64,000 nt of DNA from JACQFZ01 sp045810625 (GTDB lineage Bacteria > Pseudomonadota > Gammaproteobacteria > Acidiferrobacterales > Sulfurifustaceae): contig JBJMVQ010000041.1 in the NCBI GenBank assembly GCA_045810625.1, forward strand, positions 62,001-126,000, written 5' to 3'. The position numbers were made by a program, and so were the translations under genes. How positions within the stretch are numbered: the first letter of the stretch is position 1; each line of letters starts with the position of its first letter. Positions 17,912 through 27,012 of the stretch are shown piece by piece. The notes beneath the pieces are model-generated. The model had not been told where the DNA came from. It saw nothing but the letters and a program-made list of their open reading frames with translations, and made no database searches.

Positions 17912-18946
17912 ATGACTCCCGACGATCCAGCGCGCGAACGACTCATCCGTCTGATCAACGGCCACGTACCTCCGAGCGGGCAGGGCGCGCCGCCAGAAGC
18001 GGCGGCGGATCGCGACCTGCTCGACGCGTACTCCCGCGCGGTCATCGACGTGGTGGAGCGCGTCGGCCCGGCCGTCGTGAACATCGCCGTGCGGCGGGCG
18101 ACGCCGCGCGGTGACCAAAGCGGCGCCGGATCGGGCGTGGTGATCGCGCCGGACGGCTACATCCTTACGAACAGCCATGTGGTGCACGGCGCCGCGCAGC
18201 TGAGTGTTGGTTTCACCGACGGCTCGACGCGATCGGCAAGCGTCGTGGGCACCGACCCGGCGACCGATCTCGCCGTCATCCGCACGTACGACTCGGGACT
18301 CGCGTACGCGACGCTCGGCGATTCCGCGCAGGTGCGCGTAGGGCAGCTCGTCATCGCGATGGGCAATCCGCTCGGTTTCGATTCAAGCGTCTCGACGGGC
18401 GTCGTCAGCGCGCGCGGTCGGGCGATGCGCTCGCAGGACGGCCGGCTGATCGAGAACATCATCCAGCATACCGCTCCGCTCAACCCGGGGAATTCCGGTG
18501 GGCCGCTGCTCAATTCGCATGCCGAAGTGATCGGCATCAATACCGCGATCATTGCGATGGCGCAGGGGATCGGATTTGCGATTCCCGCCAATACCGCGAA
18601 GTGGGTGCTCTCCCAGTTGCTGCACTACGGCCGCGTCCGTCGCGGTTATCTCGGTATCGGCGGGCGGGTGCGTCCGCTCGACCGCCGGTTGGTGCGTGCG
18701 CTCGATTTGCCGGCCGAGCAGGCGGTGGAGGTGGCGAAGGTAGACGCGAACAGTCCCGCGAGCCGCGCCGGAATGAACGTCGGCGATATCATCCTTGCGA
18801 TGGGCGATGCGCCGGTTCGGCACGTCGACGATCTGCATCGCCTGCTTTCCGAGTGGCCGCTTGGCGAGACCGCACGACTGCGCGTGCTGCGCGGCAAAGA
18901 ATTATTGACGATCGCGGTACATCCTGTGGAGGCTGTTGCGGCTTAG
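17912..18946 (+). CDS. HtrA/DegP-like serine protease with one PDZ domain
   Basis: A trypsin-fold protease of about 344 residues. The triad is visible as TNSHVVHG (His), TDLAVIR (Asp) and NPGNSGGPLL (Ser), with oxyanion-loop context. One C-terminal PDZ domain follows (GYLGIGGRVRPL through HPVEAV), with the carboxylate loop GYLGIGG and VGDIILAMGD. No signal peptide or membrane helix is seen in front of the LLDAYSRAVIDVVERVGPAV start, so it seems cytosolic or uses another export route. The start is uncertain: ATG 17912 and ATG 17885 are both in frame and neither has a well-spaced binding site. Confidence 0.85.
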   Translation: MTPDDPARERLIRLINGHVPPSGQGAPPEAAADRDLLDAYSRAVIDVVERVGPAVVNIAVRRATPRGDQSGAGSGVVIAPDGYILTNSHVVHGAAQLSVGFTDGSTRSASVVGTDPATDLAVIRTYDSGLAYATLGDSAQVRVGQLVIAMGNPLGFDSSVSTGVVSARGRAMRSQDGRLIENIIQHTAPLNPGNSGGPLLNSHAEVIGINTAIIAMAQGIGFAIPANTAKWVLSQLLHYGRVRRGYLGIGGRVRPLDRRLVRALDLPAEQAVEVAKVDANSPASRAGMNVGDIILAMGDAPVRHVDDLHRLLSEWPLGETARLRVLRGKELLTIAVHPVEAVAA

Positions 18947-19114
18947 TGGGCGATCCGTTGCGCGCCGACACGCCGCGCAATTTCCCGACATCGACGTCGC
19001 GGCGACTGCGAGCTGTAATTCGCTCGAATTCCGCGCACGCATTGACTCGGGAAAAGGCAATCACTATTGTCTTTCGTTCACGCACGATGTCGCGATAACA
19101 ACGAATAGAACTTC

Positions 19115-20122
19115 ATGCCAAAGACGGCCTTTGTGACCGGAAGCACCGGTTTTTTGGGACTAAACCTCATCGCACAGCTCGCTCGGCAGGGATGGCAGGT
19201 CATGGCTCTACATCGAGCGAGCTCCGACACGACCTATCTGCAACGATTCCCCGCGGAGCGGGTCGAGGGCGATGTTACCGACCTCGAATCGCTCACTCGT
19301 GCCATCCCGCGGAATGTCGACGTCGTATTTCATCTCGCCGGCGATACGAATATGTGGTCTCGGCGGAATGCGGAACAGGATCGCATCAACATCGACGGCA
19401 CGCGCAACGCCGTAACCGCTGCGCTTGGCGCGGGCGCTAAGCGGTTCGTTCATACCTCCAGTATCTCCGCCTACGGAATTCACGAAGGACGGATCGATGA
19501 GACCGCGGAGCAGCGCGGCCGTACTTCGTGGATCAACTATCAGCGCTCGAAGTTTTTATCCGAGCAAGAAGTGCGCACCGGCATCCGCCAAGGACTGGAT
19601 GCCGTGATCCTGAATCCGGCCAGTATCTTTGGGCCATACGATACCGGCAGTTGGGCCCGGTTGATTCGGCTGGTGTGGACCGGCCAACTTCCCGGAATAC
19701 CGCCCGGCGCGCTGTCGTTTTGCGATTCGCGCGAAGTGGCGAAGGCGCACATCGCCGCGGCCGAGCGCGGCCGCACCGGAGAGAATTATTTGCTGGGCGG
19801 GACCGACGCTACTTTTCTCGAGCTGGTGCGCCATATCGGCGACGTCCTGGGACGCAAAGCGCCGGAGAAGCCCACGCCTGCTCTTGCCATGCTGGTGGTC
19901 AGCCAAATCGGTAATTGGGTGTCGTATTTGACGAACCGGCCGCCGAGCATCACGCCCGAGATGGTACGGATGGTCACGCGCCGGATGTATTGTGACAGCT
20001 CGAAGGCCGAGCGCGAGCTGGGATTCCGCACCGAGAGCCTGCGCACGATGGTGGAAGACAGCGTCGGCTGGCTGCGCCAGGAGGGTCTGCTCGACCGATG
20101 GGCCGCCGAGGCGCGACGTTAG
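19115..20122 (+). CDS. NAD(P)-dependent epimerase/dihydroflavonol-reductase-like SDR
   Basis: A 335-residue extended SDR. NAD(P)-binding TGSTGFLGLNL lies at residues 8-18, VFHLAG near residue 73, and the catalytic Tyr-x-x-x-Lys as YQRSK near residue 146, followed by LNPASIFGPYD. The sequence resembles the dihydroflavonol-4-reductase and 3-beta-hydroxysteroid dehydrogenase branch, which reduce carbonyls on bulky substrates. A 168-base gap separates it from the protease gene, and it is convergent with the hydrolase gene downstream. The substrate is not deducible. Confidence 0.85.
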   Translation: MPKTAFVTGSTGFLGLNLIAQLARQGWQVMALHRASSDTTYLQRFPAERVEGDVTDLESLTRAIPRNVDVVFHLAGDTNMWSRRNAEQDRINIDGTRNAVTAALGAGAKRFVHTSSISAYGIHEGRIDETAEQRGRTSWINYQRSKFLSEQEVRTGIRQGLDAVILNPASIFGPYDTGSWARLIRLVWTGQLPGIPPGALSFCDSREVAKAHIAAAERGRTGENYLLGGTDATFLELVRHIGDVLGRKAPEKPTPALAMLVVSQIGNWVSYLTNRPPSITPEMVRMVTRRMYCDSSKAERELGFRTESLRTMVEDSVGWLRQEGLLDRWAAEARR

Positions 20123-20133
20123 TTCTTGTCGCG

Positions 20134-21063
20134 TCACTTTCCGGACGGACGCTCAAGCCAGGCAAAGACCGTCTTCAGGGCTTCTTCGCGTATTTCTTTT
20201 TTCGACAGCACGACGTCGTGCAGCGCGCCCGGAAATGCGCGCACGGTAACGTGCGGGCCGAGTCCCGGGCTGTAGCGCGCGATGTCGCGCCCGTTGAGCA
20301 CGATATCCGCATCGTCGGAGTGTGTTGAGAGCACCGGACAGCGAATCGCGAGGCCGGCTTGCGCGCGTGCGTGCGCCTGTCGAATCGCGCGGATCCAACC
20401 GTAGTAGGCCGGAAAGCCTTCGATGGGCTTCAAGCGGAGGTCGAAATCCCACTCTCCCTGATAATTTCGGTGCAGGCTCTTCGGATAGGCGGGTGAGACG
20501 GCGCGCGGATTGTTCAGGTACGGAAATATCCGCCCGAGCGCCGCGGCGATTCCCAATTGCCAGCGCTGCGCGGGCGGCACATTGAATTCGAGGAAGGGGC
20601 CGTTCAGCCACAGGGCCTTGATCTGATCGCGGCGTGTTCCTTCATGGGCGTAGAGAGCGGATAGGAGCCCGCCCGTCGAATGCCCGATGAGCACCACGGG
20701 CCCGGCAATGATTTCGAGCGCCGCAGTAATATCCGCAAAATACTCGTTGATCGATTTACAAAAATTCGGACGCTGGTGCGGGCGCATCGAGCGCCCGTGT
20801 TTGCGCAGGTCGAGTGCATAGAATGCGTAGCCTTCGGCGGCGAACCGTTCGGCGAGATGCCGCTGGAAGAAGTAGTCGATAAAGCCGTGTACGTAGAGGA
20901 CGGCGCCTTTGGGCGCCTGCCGAACCGGAAGACGAACCAGTGTCGCAACGACCGGTCCGTCGTAGTCGTTGGGAAACGTCAGCGTTAGCGCTTCGAAGCC
21001 GGAGAGAAGCGAATCAGGCTGCCAGCGATTCGTTTCAGTCTTGGCGATGGCAGGGGTCGACAC
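20134..21063 (-). CDS. Alpha/beta hydrolase (S33/monoacylglycerol-lipase-like)
   Basis: A 309-residue serine hydrolase. LYVHGFIDYFFQRH gives the oxyanion region, GHSTGG the nucleophile elbow, and HSDDADIVLN plus the late GALHDV supply Asp and His. I chose GTG 21063 because AAGGAAGGAGC lies 5 bases upstream; the longer frame to 21729 is antisense-like over the CoA-transferase gene. Its size and the YALDLRKHGRS segment resemble lysophospholipase/MGL family enzymes. It is the last gene of the minus-strand catabolic cluster. Confidence 0.85.
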   Translation of the reverse strand: MSTPAIAKTETNRWQPDSLLSGFEALTLTFPNDYDGPVVATLVRLPVRQAPKGAVLYVHGFIDYFFQRHLAERFAAEGYAFYALDLRKHGRSMRPHQRPNFCKSINEYFADITAALEIIAGPVVLIGHSTGGLLSALYAHEGTRRDQIKALWLNGPFLEFNVPPAQRWQLGIAAALGRIFPYLNNPRAVSPAYPKSLHRNYQGEWDFDLRLKPIEGFPAYYGWIRAIRQAHARAQAGLAIRCPVLSTHSDDADIVLNGRDIARYSPGLGPHVTVRAFPGALHDVVLSKKEIREEALKTVFAWLERPSGK

Positions 21064-21104
21064 GGCTTGCTCCTTCCTTAATGAAGTGCGAGAAAGCGTT
21101 GTAG

Positions 21105-21968
21105 TTATTCGGAAAAATTGCCGCTCTCGTTCGGCATCGAGTAGATCGGCAGATCGTGCTTTTCCGCGAACTGCGACCAGTGTGCGCACGTCGCCGCCGC
21201 GAAGCGCTCCGCGAACCGTTCGTAGGACGGATCGGTTACATCGAGCTCCCGGCAGAGGCGCTGGTAGAAATGCGGCTCGAGCGTCGCAACCGCAACCCAG
21301 CCGTCGCGCGTGCGGTATAGGTTGTATCCCGGATGGGCGCCACCCAGGATTCGTCCCGGCAACGTCAGCCCGGCTGTACGCGGCAGCGCCATCCGTTTGA
21401 CCGCATCGGACAGCGCGACCTCGGCGTATTGCGCTTTTCCCGTGCGCTCGCGTTCGAGCAAGATGGCGAGTGCGGCAATGACGGCGCGCTCGCTGCCGCC
21501 GACGTCGGCAAAGAGTGTCGGTGGAAGCGTCGGTGGGTCGAGCAGGTCGTTGGCGGCGAGATAGGTCAGATCGTGACCGGCAATATGTGCGTCCGGCGAA
21601 GGGTAGCCGACGATCGCGACCTGACAGAGACGCGGGAAGCGCGCGTGCAGCTCGTCCCAGGCCAGGCCGATGCGGGACAGTGCCGCGGGGCGCTGCGAAG
21701 TTAACAGCAAATCCGTGTCGGCGAGCCACGCATACATGCGCTCCCGGCCGGCCGTCGTCTTGAGATCGCAGCGTTCGACGGCCATGCCGTTCGCAAGCTC
21801 CGCGTACCAGTCCGGAGACGAACGCGAGAGCGGGTCGCCCTCGGGCGGCTCGACTTTGATCACGGCTGCCCCGAGGTCGTGCAGTCGCTGTGCCGCCATC
21901 GGTCCGGGCACGTTCAGAGCGATGGTAACGATGCGACGACCGGTGAGCGGAACGGGTTCTCGCGACAT
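21105..21968 (-). CDS. CaiB/BaiF (class III) CoA-transferase, short form
   Basis: A 287-residue family III CoA-transferase or alpha-methylacyl-CoA racemase-like protein. LNVPGPMAAQRLHDLGAAVI and KVEPPEGDP are the family start, and the active-site Asp context is seen in DLKTTAGRERMYAWLADTDL. GHDLTYLAANDLL and GGAHPGYNLYRTRDGWVAV are also conserved. Usual members have 360-400 residues, so about 80 C-terminal residues are missing; the product ends in SGNFSE. It may be a genuine short racemase-like form or a truncated gene. A methyl-branched acyl-CoA substrate would fit the adjacent leucine/valine genes. Confidence 0.8.
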   Translation of the reverse strand: MSREPVPLTGRRIVTIALNVPGPMAAQRLHDLGAAVIKVEPPEGDPLSRSSPDWYAELANGMAVERCDLKTTAGRERMYAWLADTDLLLTSQRPAALSRIGLAWDELHARFPRLCQVAIVGYPSPDAHIAGHDLTYLAANDLLDPPTLPPTLFADVGGSERAVIAALAILLERERTGKAQYAEVALSDAVKRMALPRTAGLTLPGRILGGAHPGYNLYRTRDGWVAVATLEPHFYQRLCRELDVTDPSYERFAERFAAATCAHWSQFAEKHDLPIYSMPNESGNFSE

Positions 21969-22011
21969 TTGGGCTGATCGAGATCTTGTGCTGAAGCGTG
22001 GACGACGCTGA

Positions 22012-22452
22012 TTACGCCCGCTGTTGCTTCAGCAAGTCACGAATCTCCGTGAGGAGCTGCACTTCGCGACTCGGCGGCGGCGGGGGTGCCGCGGCCTCCG
22101 CCTTCCTGGTTTTCATCAGATAGCCGAGAAACTTGACGATGAAGATGTAGATCGCAAGCGCCACGATCAGAAAGTTGACCAGCTCGCCCAGGAACAAGCC
22201 GTACGGTACTTCTTTACCCTGCACGACCAGCTTCCAGCCGAGGTAGCTTTGCTGGCTCGGAATCACGACGCTGATGAGCGGCATGATGATGTGCTTCACC
22301 AGCGAATCGACGATCTTTCCAAACGCCGCGCCGATGATGACGCCGACCGCGAGGTCGATGACATTGCCCTTCAGGGCGAAGTTTCTGAATTCTTCGAAGA
22401 GCGTCGCGACTTTCGTGCGCGCGACGGAGATGTCGGTATGCGGTAGCGTCAT
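22012..22452 (-). CDS. mscL: Large-conductance mechanosensitive channel MscL
   Basis: A 146-residue channel protein with the hallmark start FEEFRNFALKGNVIDLAVGV and the pore helix GAAFGKIVDSLVKHIIMPLI. TM2 is FLIVALAIYIFIVKFLGYLM, and the cytoplasmic helix follows a run of prolines (LLTEIRDLL). MscL forms a homopentamer that opens under membrane tension and releases solutes during osmotic downshock. It lies between the aldehyde dehydrogenase and CoA-transferase genes with short gaps, so it may be transcribed with the catabolic cluster by position alone. Confidence 0.97.
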   Translation of the reverse strand: MTLPHTDISVARTKVATLFEEFRNFALKGNVIDLAVGVIIGAAFGKIVDSLVKHIIMPLISVVIPSQQSYLGWKLVVQGKEVPYGLFLGELVNFLIVALAIYIFIVKFLGYLMKTRKAEAAAPPPPPSREVQLLTEIRDLLKQQRA

Positions 22453-22467
22453 GAGCGTCGTTATTGA

Positions 22468-23994
22468 TTATTTGAGCGAGATCGTCGTGTTCAGCTGGCT
22501 GTCTTGCGCATCCGGGGCGAACCAGCGCGCGGTCACAGTCTTCGTTTGCGTCCAGAATTCAACCGCCTGCTTGCCGTTCGGCCCGAGGTCGCCGAGCTTC
22601 GATCCGCGCGAGCCGGTAAAGCTGAAATAAGCCGCAGGCACCGGAATCGGTACATTGATACCGACCTGACCGACGTCGATCTCGTTCTGGAATTTGCGCG
22701 CCGCCCAGCCGGACGACGTGAAGAGCGCGGTGCCGTTGCCCATCGGATTGGCGTTGATGAACGCGATCGCTTCGTCGAGCGTGTCGACGCCGACGACGCA
22801 CAGCACCGGCCCGAAAATTTCCTCGCGATAGATGTCCATCGTCGCGTGTACGCCGCCGAAGATCGTCGGACCGACGAAGTTGCCGTTCGGATAGCCGTCG
22901 ACCGTGCAGCCGCGGCCGTCGAGCACGAGATCGGCGCCCTGCGTGACGCCGGTCTCGATGAGGCCTTGCACGCGCGCTTTCGCGGCGCGCGAGACGAGCG
23001 GACCGAGGTCGGCGTTGCGGTCGACGCCCGGTCCGACTTTCAGGCCACGCGAGCGCTCGACGATCTCCGGCAGCCAATCTTTGGCTTTACCGATGAGCAC
23101 CGCGACCGAGTTCGCCATGCAGCGTTGTCCCGCTGCGCCGAAGGCCGAGCCGATGACGTGATCGATCGCGTGGTCCTTGTGCGCGTCGGGCATGATCACG
23201 ATGTGGTTCTTCGCGCCCATCATCGCTTGTGCGCGCTTTCCGGATTCCGTCGCGCGCCGGTAAATCTGTGTGCCGACGCGCGTGGAACCGATGAACGACA
23301 CGGCTTTGATATCCGGATGCTCGCACAGCAGGTTGGCGACGTCGGGGCCGCCGTGCACGACATTGAGCACACCCGGCGGTAGTCCGGCTTCGTGCACCAG
23401 CTCGACGAGCGCCACGGTGGCGGAGGGATCCTGCTCCGACGGTTTCAGCACGAACGTGTTCCCGCATGCGACCGCCATCGGAAACATCCAGCACGGCAGC
23501 ATGATCGGAAAATTGAAGGCCGTGATGCCGGCGCCGACACCGAGCGGCTGCTTGAGCGTGTACACGTCGATGCCGGTCGCCGCGTTTTCCGCCAGCTCGC
23601 CGAGTTGCAGCGAAGCGATGGCGCAGGCGTGCTCGACCGCTTCGAGGCCGCGAAAGACTTCGCCTTCCGCGTCGGGGAGCGTCTTGCCATGCTCGCGTGT
23701 GATCAGCTCGGCAAGGCGCGGCGTCGCCTCGCGCATCAGCTGTTGCAGCTTCAACATCACCCGCATGCGGCTCGTGAGCGACGTGCTGCGCCAGGTATGG
23801 AACGCTTCCTTGGCGACGGCGATCGCGTGCTCGACCTCCTCGCGCGTCGCGAAGGGGACGCGGGCAACCACTTCTTGTGTCGCGGGGTTGATCACGTCGC
23901 GCCACTGGCTGCTGCGCGACGAGACTTTTTGACCGCCAATGTAGAGCGGCACCACCGGTACCGCTGTCGTTTGGCCGGACAAGGCTTGATTCAT
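22468..23994 (-). CDS. mmsA: CoA-acylating methylmalonate-semialdehyde dehydrogenase
   Basis: A 508-residue aldehyde dehydrogenase of the MmsA class. The nucleophile is Cys292 in FGAAGQRCMA, the glycine motif is FIGSTRVGTQIY, and the start YIGGQKVSSRSSQWRDVINPA is typical. MmsA oxidises methylmalonate or malonate semialdehyde with NAD+ and CoA to propionyl- or acetyl-CoA, the distal step of valine degradation. It stands next to the leucine pathway genes, so the cluster covers branched-chain amino acid catabolism more broadly than liu alone. Confidence 0.93.
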   Translation of the reverse strand: MNQALSGQTTAVPVVPLYIGGQKVSSRSSQWRDVINPATQEVVARVPFATREEVEHAIAVAKEAFHTWRSTSLTSRMRVMLKLQQLMREATPRLAELITREHGKTLPDAEGEVFRGLEAVEHACAIASLQLGELAENAATGIDVYTLKQPLGVGAGITAFNFPIMLPCWMFPMAVACGNTFVLKPSEQDPSATVALVELVHEAGLPPGVLNVVHGGPDVANLLCEHPDIKAVSFIGSTRVGTQIYRRATESGKRAQAMMGAKNHIVIMPDAHKDHAIDHVIGSAFGAAGQRCMANSVAVLIGKAKDWLPEIVERSRGLKVGPGVDRNADLGPLVSRAAKARVQGLIETGVTQGADLVLDGRGCTVDGYPNGNFVGPTIFGGVHATMDIYREEIFGPVLCVVGVDTLDEAIAFINANPMGNGTALFTSSGWAARKFQNEIDVGQVGINVPIPVPAAYFSFTGSRGSKLGDLGPNGKQAVEFWTQTKTVTARWFAPDAQDSQLNTTISLK

Positions 23995-24058
23995 GGGGAG
24001 AGCCTCCGGGAGGTTCTGCTAATGATATGCCGCGCCGCGGGCGCGCGGAACAGGGTGA

Positions 24059-24985
24059 CTAGGCAGCGGGGGCCGTAGCGCACGACGTCCGGCTGCGCAG
24101 CGCACGTGCCACCCGGGAGGTGGTTTGGCGTCCGAGCGCCTTGCAGATGAAATCGCCGGCGGCGGCGAGCGTTTCGAGATCCACCCCGGTTTCGATGCCA
24201 AGCCCGTGCAGCAGATAAACTACGTCCTCGGTCGCGACGTTACCCGTCGCACCCGGCGCGTACGGACAGCCGCCAAGGCCTGCGACCGAGCTGTCGAACG
24301 TAGAGACACCGACCTCGAGCGAAGCGTAAATGTTCGCGAGCGCTTGACCGTAAGTATCGTGATAGTGACCGGCGAGCCGTTCGATCGGCACGCGCTGCGC
24401 CACCGTCTCGATCATGGCCTGTGTCTTGCGTGGTGTGCCGACGCCGATGGTGTCGGCGAGCGAGAGCTCGTAGCAGCCCATCTGCCACAGTTGTTCGGCA
24501 ACCTGGGCGACCGCGCGCGGCGCCACGTCGCCCTCGAAGGGACAGCCGACGGTGCAGGAGATATATCCACGAATGCGGACGCCGTCCTTGCGCGCGGCTT
24601 CCGCCACCGGTCGAAACCGTTCCATGCTTTCGGCGATGGAGCAATTGATGTTCTTCTGCGAAAACGCTTCGGTGGCGGCGGCGAACAGGGCAATCTCATC
24701 CACGCCGGCGGCACGCGCTGCTTCGTAACCTTTGAGATTGGGGACGAGCACCGGATACGCCACGCCCGGTTTGCGCCGCAGACCGGCCATGACCTGAGCG
24801 TTGTCCGCCATCTGCGGCACCCACTTCGGCGAAACGAAAGCGGTGGCCTCGATAGTGCGCAGACCGGCGTTGCCGAGACGCTCGATGAGCTCGAGCTTCA
24901 CGGCCGTCGGCACCGGCTCGCGTTCGTTCTGCAACCCGTCGCGCGCGCCGACTTCGACGATCTTTACCTGCTTCGGCAATTCCAT
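24059..24985 (-). CDS. liuE: Hydroxymethylglutaryl-CoA lyase
   Basis: A 308-residue TIM-barrel lyase. VEVGARDGLQNE supplies the metal-binding Asp, the family cysteine lies in GLGGCPYAPGATGN, and GHYHDTYGQA gives the metal histidines. The enzyme splits HMG-CoA into acetoacetate and acetyl-CoA, the last dedicated step of leucine degradation. It begins 4 bases before the carboxylase alpha-subunit stop on the same strand, so translation is likely coupled. The symbol mvaB is equally used. Confidence 0.95.
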   Translation of the reverse strand: MELPKQVKIVEVGARDGLQNEREPVPTAVKLELIERLGNAGLRTIEATAFVSPKWVPQMADNAQVMAGLRRKPGVAYPVLVPNLKGYEAARAAGVDEIALFAAATEAFSQKNINCSIAESMERFRPVAEAARKDGVRIRGYISCTVGCPFEGDVAPRAVAQVAEQLWQMGCYELSLADTIGVGTPRKTQAMIETVAQRVPIERLAGHYHDTYGQALANIYASLEVGVSTFDSSVAGLGGCPYAPGATGNVATEDVVYLLHGLGIETGVDLETLAAAGDFICKALGRQTTSRVARALRSRTSCATAPAA

Positions 24986-24989
24986 GGGG

Positions 24990-26993
24990 CTATTGGCTGA
25001 CTTCGAAATCGATCAACTCCGTGCCTTCGGCGACCTGCGCGCCAACCGCCACGTTGATCGCGCGCACTTTGCCGCGCGCCGGCGCGCTGATCGTGTGCTC
25101 CATTTTCATGGCTTCGAGGACGAGCAGGGGAGCGCCTCTATCGACGGTGGCGCCGGCATTGGCGAAGATCGCGATAATCTTCCCGGGCATCGGCGCGCGC
25201 AGCTCGCCGGCCTGCTCGACCGCGTCGACGCGCTGGTGCAGCGGGTCGACGTAGAGGAGAGAATAGCAGCGTCCCTGAAAGAATACATGATGCCGCTCGC
25301 CCGCCGGAACGACGGTCGCTTCCACGCGTGCTCCATCGATCTCGGCACGCACGAACCCATTCGGCGCGAGTTCCCCCTGCACGGATCGCGTCGTATCGCC
25401 GAGGCGCATGTCGTAGCGCTCATCGTCGTAATACGCGATGCCAATAGCCGTATCGCCGTCGGGGATACGGAAGATCAGCGTGCGGTTGCCGCGGGCGTTC
25501 AGCCGCCAGCCGTTCGCTGCGTGCCACGGCGATTGCGGGTCGCCGTCGCGGACCGCATGGGTCCGGGCTGCTTCCGACTCGCGCAACAGGGCGGCGAGCG
25601 CGGCGATGAAAAAGACCTCGGCCGGTGGAGGCGGAACAGGCGCGAACAGGAACTCGCGCTCGCGCTCGATGAGCGCGGTGTCGAGGTCGGCGCCGGCGAA
25701 CGCGGCGGAGCCGACGAGGCGTGCGAGAAACTCGACGTTGTTGCGCACGCCGATGATGCGGTATTGGCCGAGCGCCTCGATCATCCGCGCGCACGCGCGC
25801 TCGCGCGTCGCGTCCCACACGATGAGCTTCGCGATCATCGGATCGTAATGCGGGGTGACCTCGTCGCCTTGCTCGACGCCGGTGTCGACACGCACGTACG
25901 TCGACTCCGGCGGCGGCGCGAGATGGAGCAGGCGTCCGGGCGAGGGAAGGAAACCTTTGCTCGGATCTTCGGCATAAACGCGCGCCTCGATCGCATGGCC
26001 GCGAAGCGGGATGTCTGCTTGCGCCAGCGGTAATGGCTCGCCGGCCGCCACGCGCAATTGCCACTCGACGAGGTCGAGGCCGGTAATCATCTCCGTCACC
26101 GGATGCTCGACCTGCAGGCGCGTATTCATCTCCATGAAATAGAAATCGCCGGACGGCGCAACGATGAATTCCACGGTACCGGCGCCGACGTAGCCGACAG
26201 CCTTCGCTGCGGCGATCGCTGCTTCGCCCATGCGCGCGCGCCGCTCGGGCGTCATGCCCGGTGCAGGCGCTTCTTCGAGGACTTTTTGATGGCGGCGCTG
26301 AACCGAGCAGTCACGTTCGTACAAGTGAATGCAGTGACCGTGGGTGTCGGCGAAGACCTGGATCTCGATGTGGCGCGGCCGAACGACGTACTTTTCGATC
26401 AGTACCCGATCGTCGCCGAAGCTCGACGCCGCTTCGCGTTTGCAGGAAGCGAGCGCCGCGGCAAAGGCGTCGCCGCTCTCGACGATCCGCATGCCCTTGC
26501 CGCCGCCACCCGCCGACGCCTTGATGAGCACGGGGTAGCCGATCCGATCCGCTTGGCGGCGCAAGAAGTCGGAATCCTGATTCGCGCCGTGATAGCCCGG
26601 TACCAGCGGCACGTGCGCGGTTTCCATGAGCGCCTTGGCGGCGCTCTTGGATCCCATCGCGCGAATCGCCGATGCCGGCGGACCGATGAAGACGACACCG
26701 GCTTGTTCGCACGCGGCGGCGAAGCGCTCGTTTTCCGAAAGAAATCCGTATCCGGGATGAATCGCCTGTGCGCCGCTCGCGCGCGCGGCCTCCAGGATGC
26801 GATCGATATTGAGGTAGCTTTGTGTCGCGGGCGCCGGTCCGATCGGGAACGCCTCGTCGGCAAGCCGTACGTGGCGCGCGCGCGCGTCGGCGGCGGAATA
26901 CACCGCGACGGTACGGATGCCGAGACGACGCGCGGTCTTGATGATGCGGCAGGCGATCTCGCCGCGGTTCGCAATCAGGATTTTTTGGAACAT
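24990..26993 (-). CDS. liuD: Methylcrotonyl-CoA carboxylase alpha (biotin-carrying) subunit
   Basis: A 667-residue biotin carboxylase plus biotin carrier protein. The biotin carboxylase core starts MFQKILIANRGEIACRII, with GYGFLSEN, KASAGGGGKGMR (ATP-grasp lysine and glycine loop) and EMNTRLQVEHPVTE. The C-terminal carrier has LEAMKMEH with biotinyl Lys630. I set the start at ATG 26993 because the family N-terminus begins there; the longer frame overlaps the hydratase gene antisense-like. Position between HMG-CoA lyase and enoyl-CoA hydratase supports methylcrotonyl- rather than acetyl- or propionyl-CoA as substrate. Confidence 0.93.
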   Translation of the reverse strand: MFQKILIANRGEIACRIIKTARRLGIRTVAVYSAADARARHVRLADEAFPIGPAPATQSYLNIDRILEAARASGAQAIHPGYGFLSENERFAAACEQAGVVFIGPPASAIRAMGSKSAAKALMETAHVPLVPGYHGANQDSDFLRRQADRIGYPVLIKASAGGGGKGMRIVESGDAFAAALASCKREAASSFGDDRVLIEKYVVRPRHIEIQVFADTHGHCIHLYERDCSVQRRHQKVLEEAPAPGMTPERRARMGEAAIAAAKAVGYVGAGTVEFIVAPSGDFYFMEMNTRLQVEHPVTEMITGLDLVEWQLRVAAGEPLPLAQADIPLRGHAIEARVYAEDPSKGFLPSPGRLLHLAPPPESTYVRVDTGVEQGDEVTPHYDPMIAKLIVWDATRERACARMIEALGQYRIIGVRNNVEFLARLVGSAAFAGADLDTALIEREREFLFAPVPPPPAEVFFIAALAALLRESEAARTHAVRDGDPQSPWHAANGWRLNARGNRTLIFRIPDGDTAIGIAYYDDERYDMRLGDTTRSVQGELAPNGFVRAEIDGARVEATVVPAGERHHVFFQGRCYSLLYVDPLHQRVDAVEQAGELRAPMPGKIIAIFANAGATVDRGAPLLVLEAMKMEHTISAPARGKVRAINVAVGAQVAEGTELIDFEVSQ

Positions 26994-27012
26994 CGTCGCG
27001 TGCGGCTCGCTG

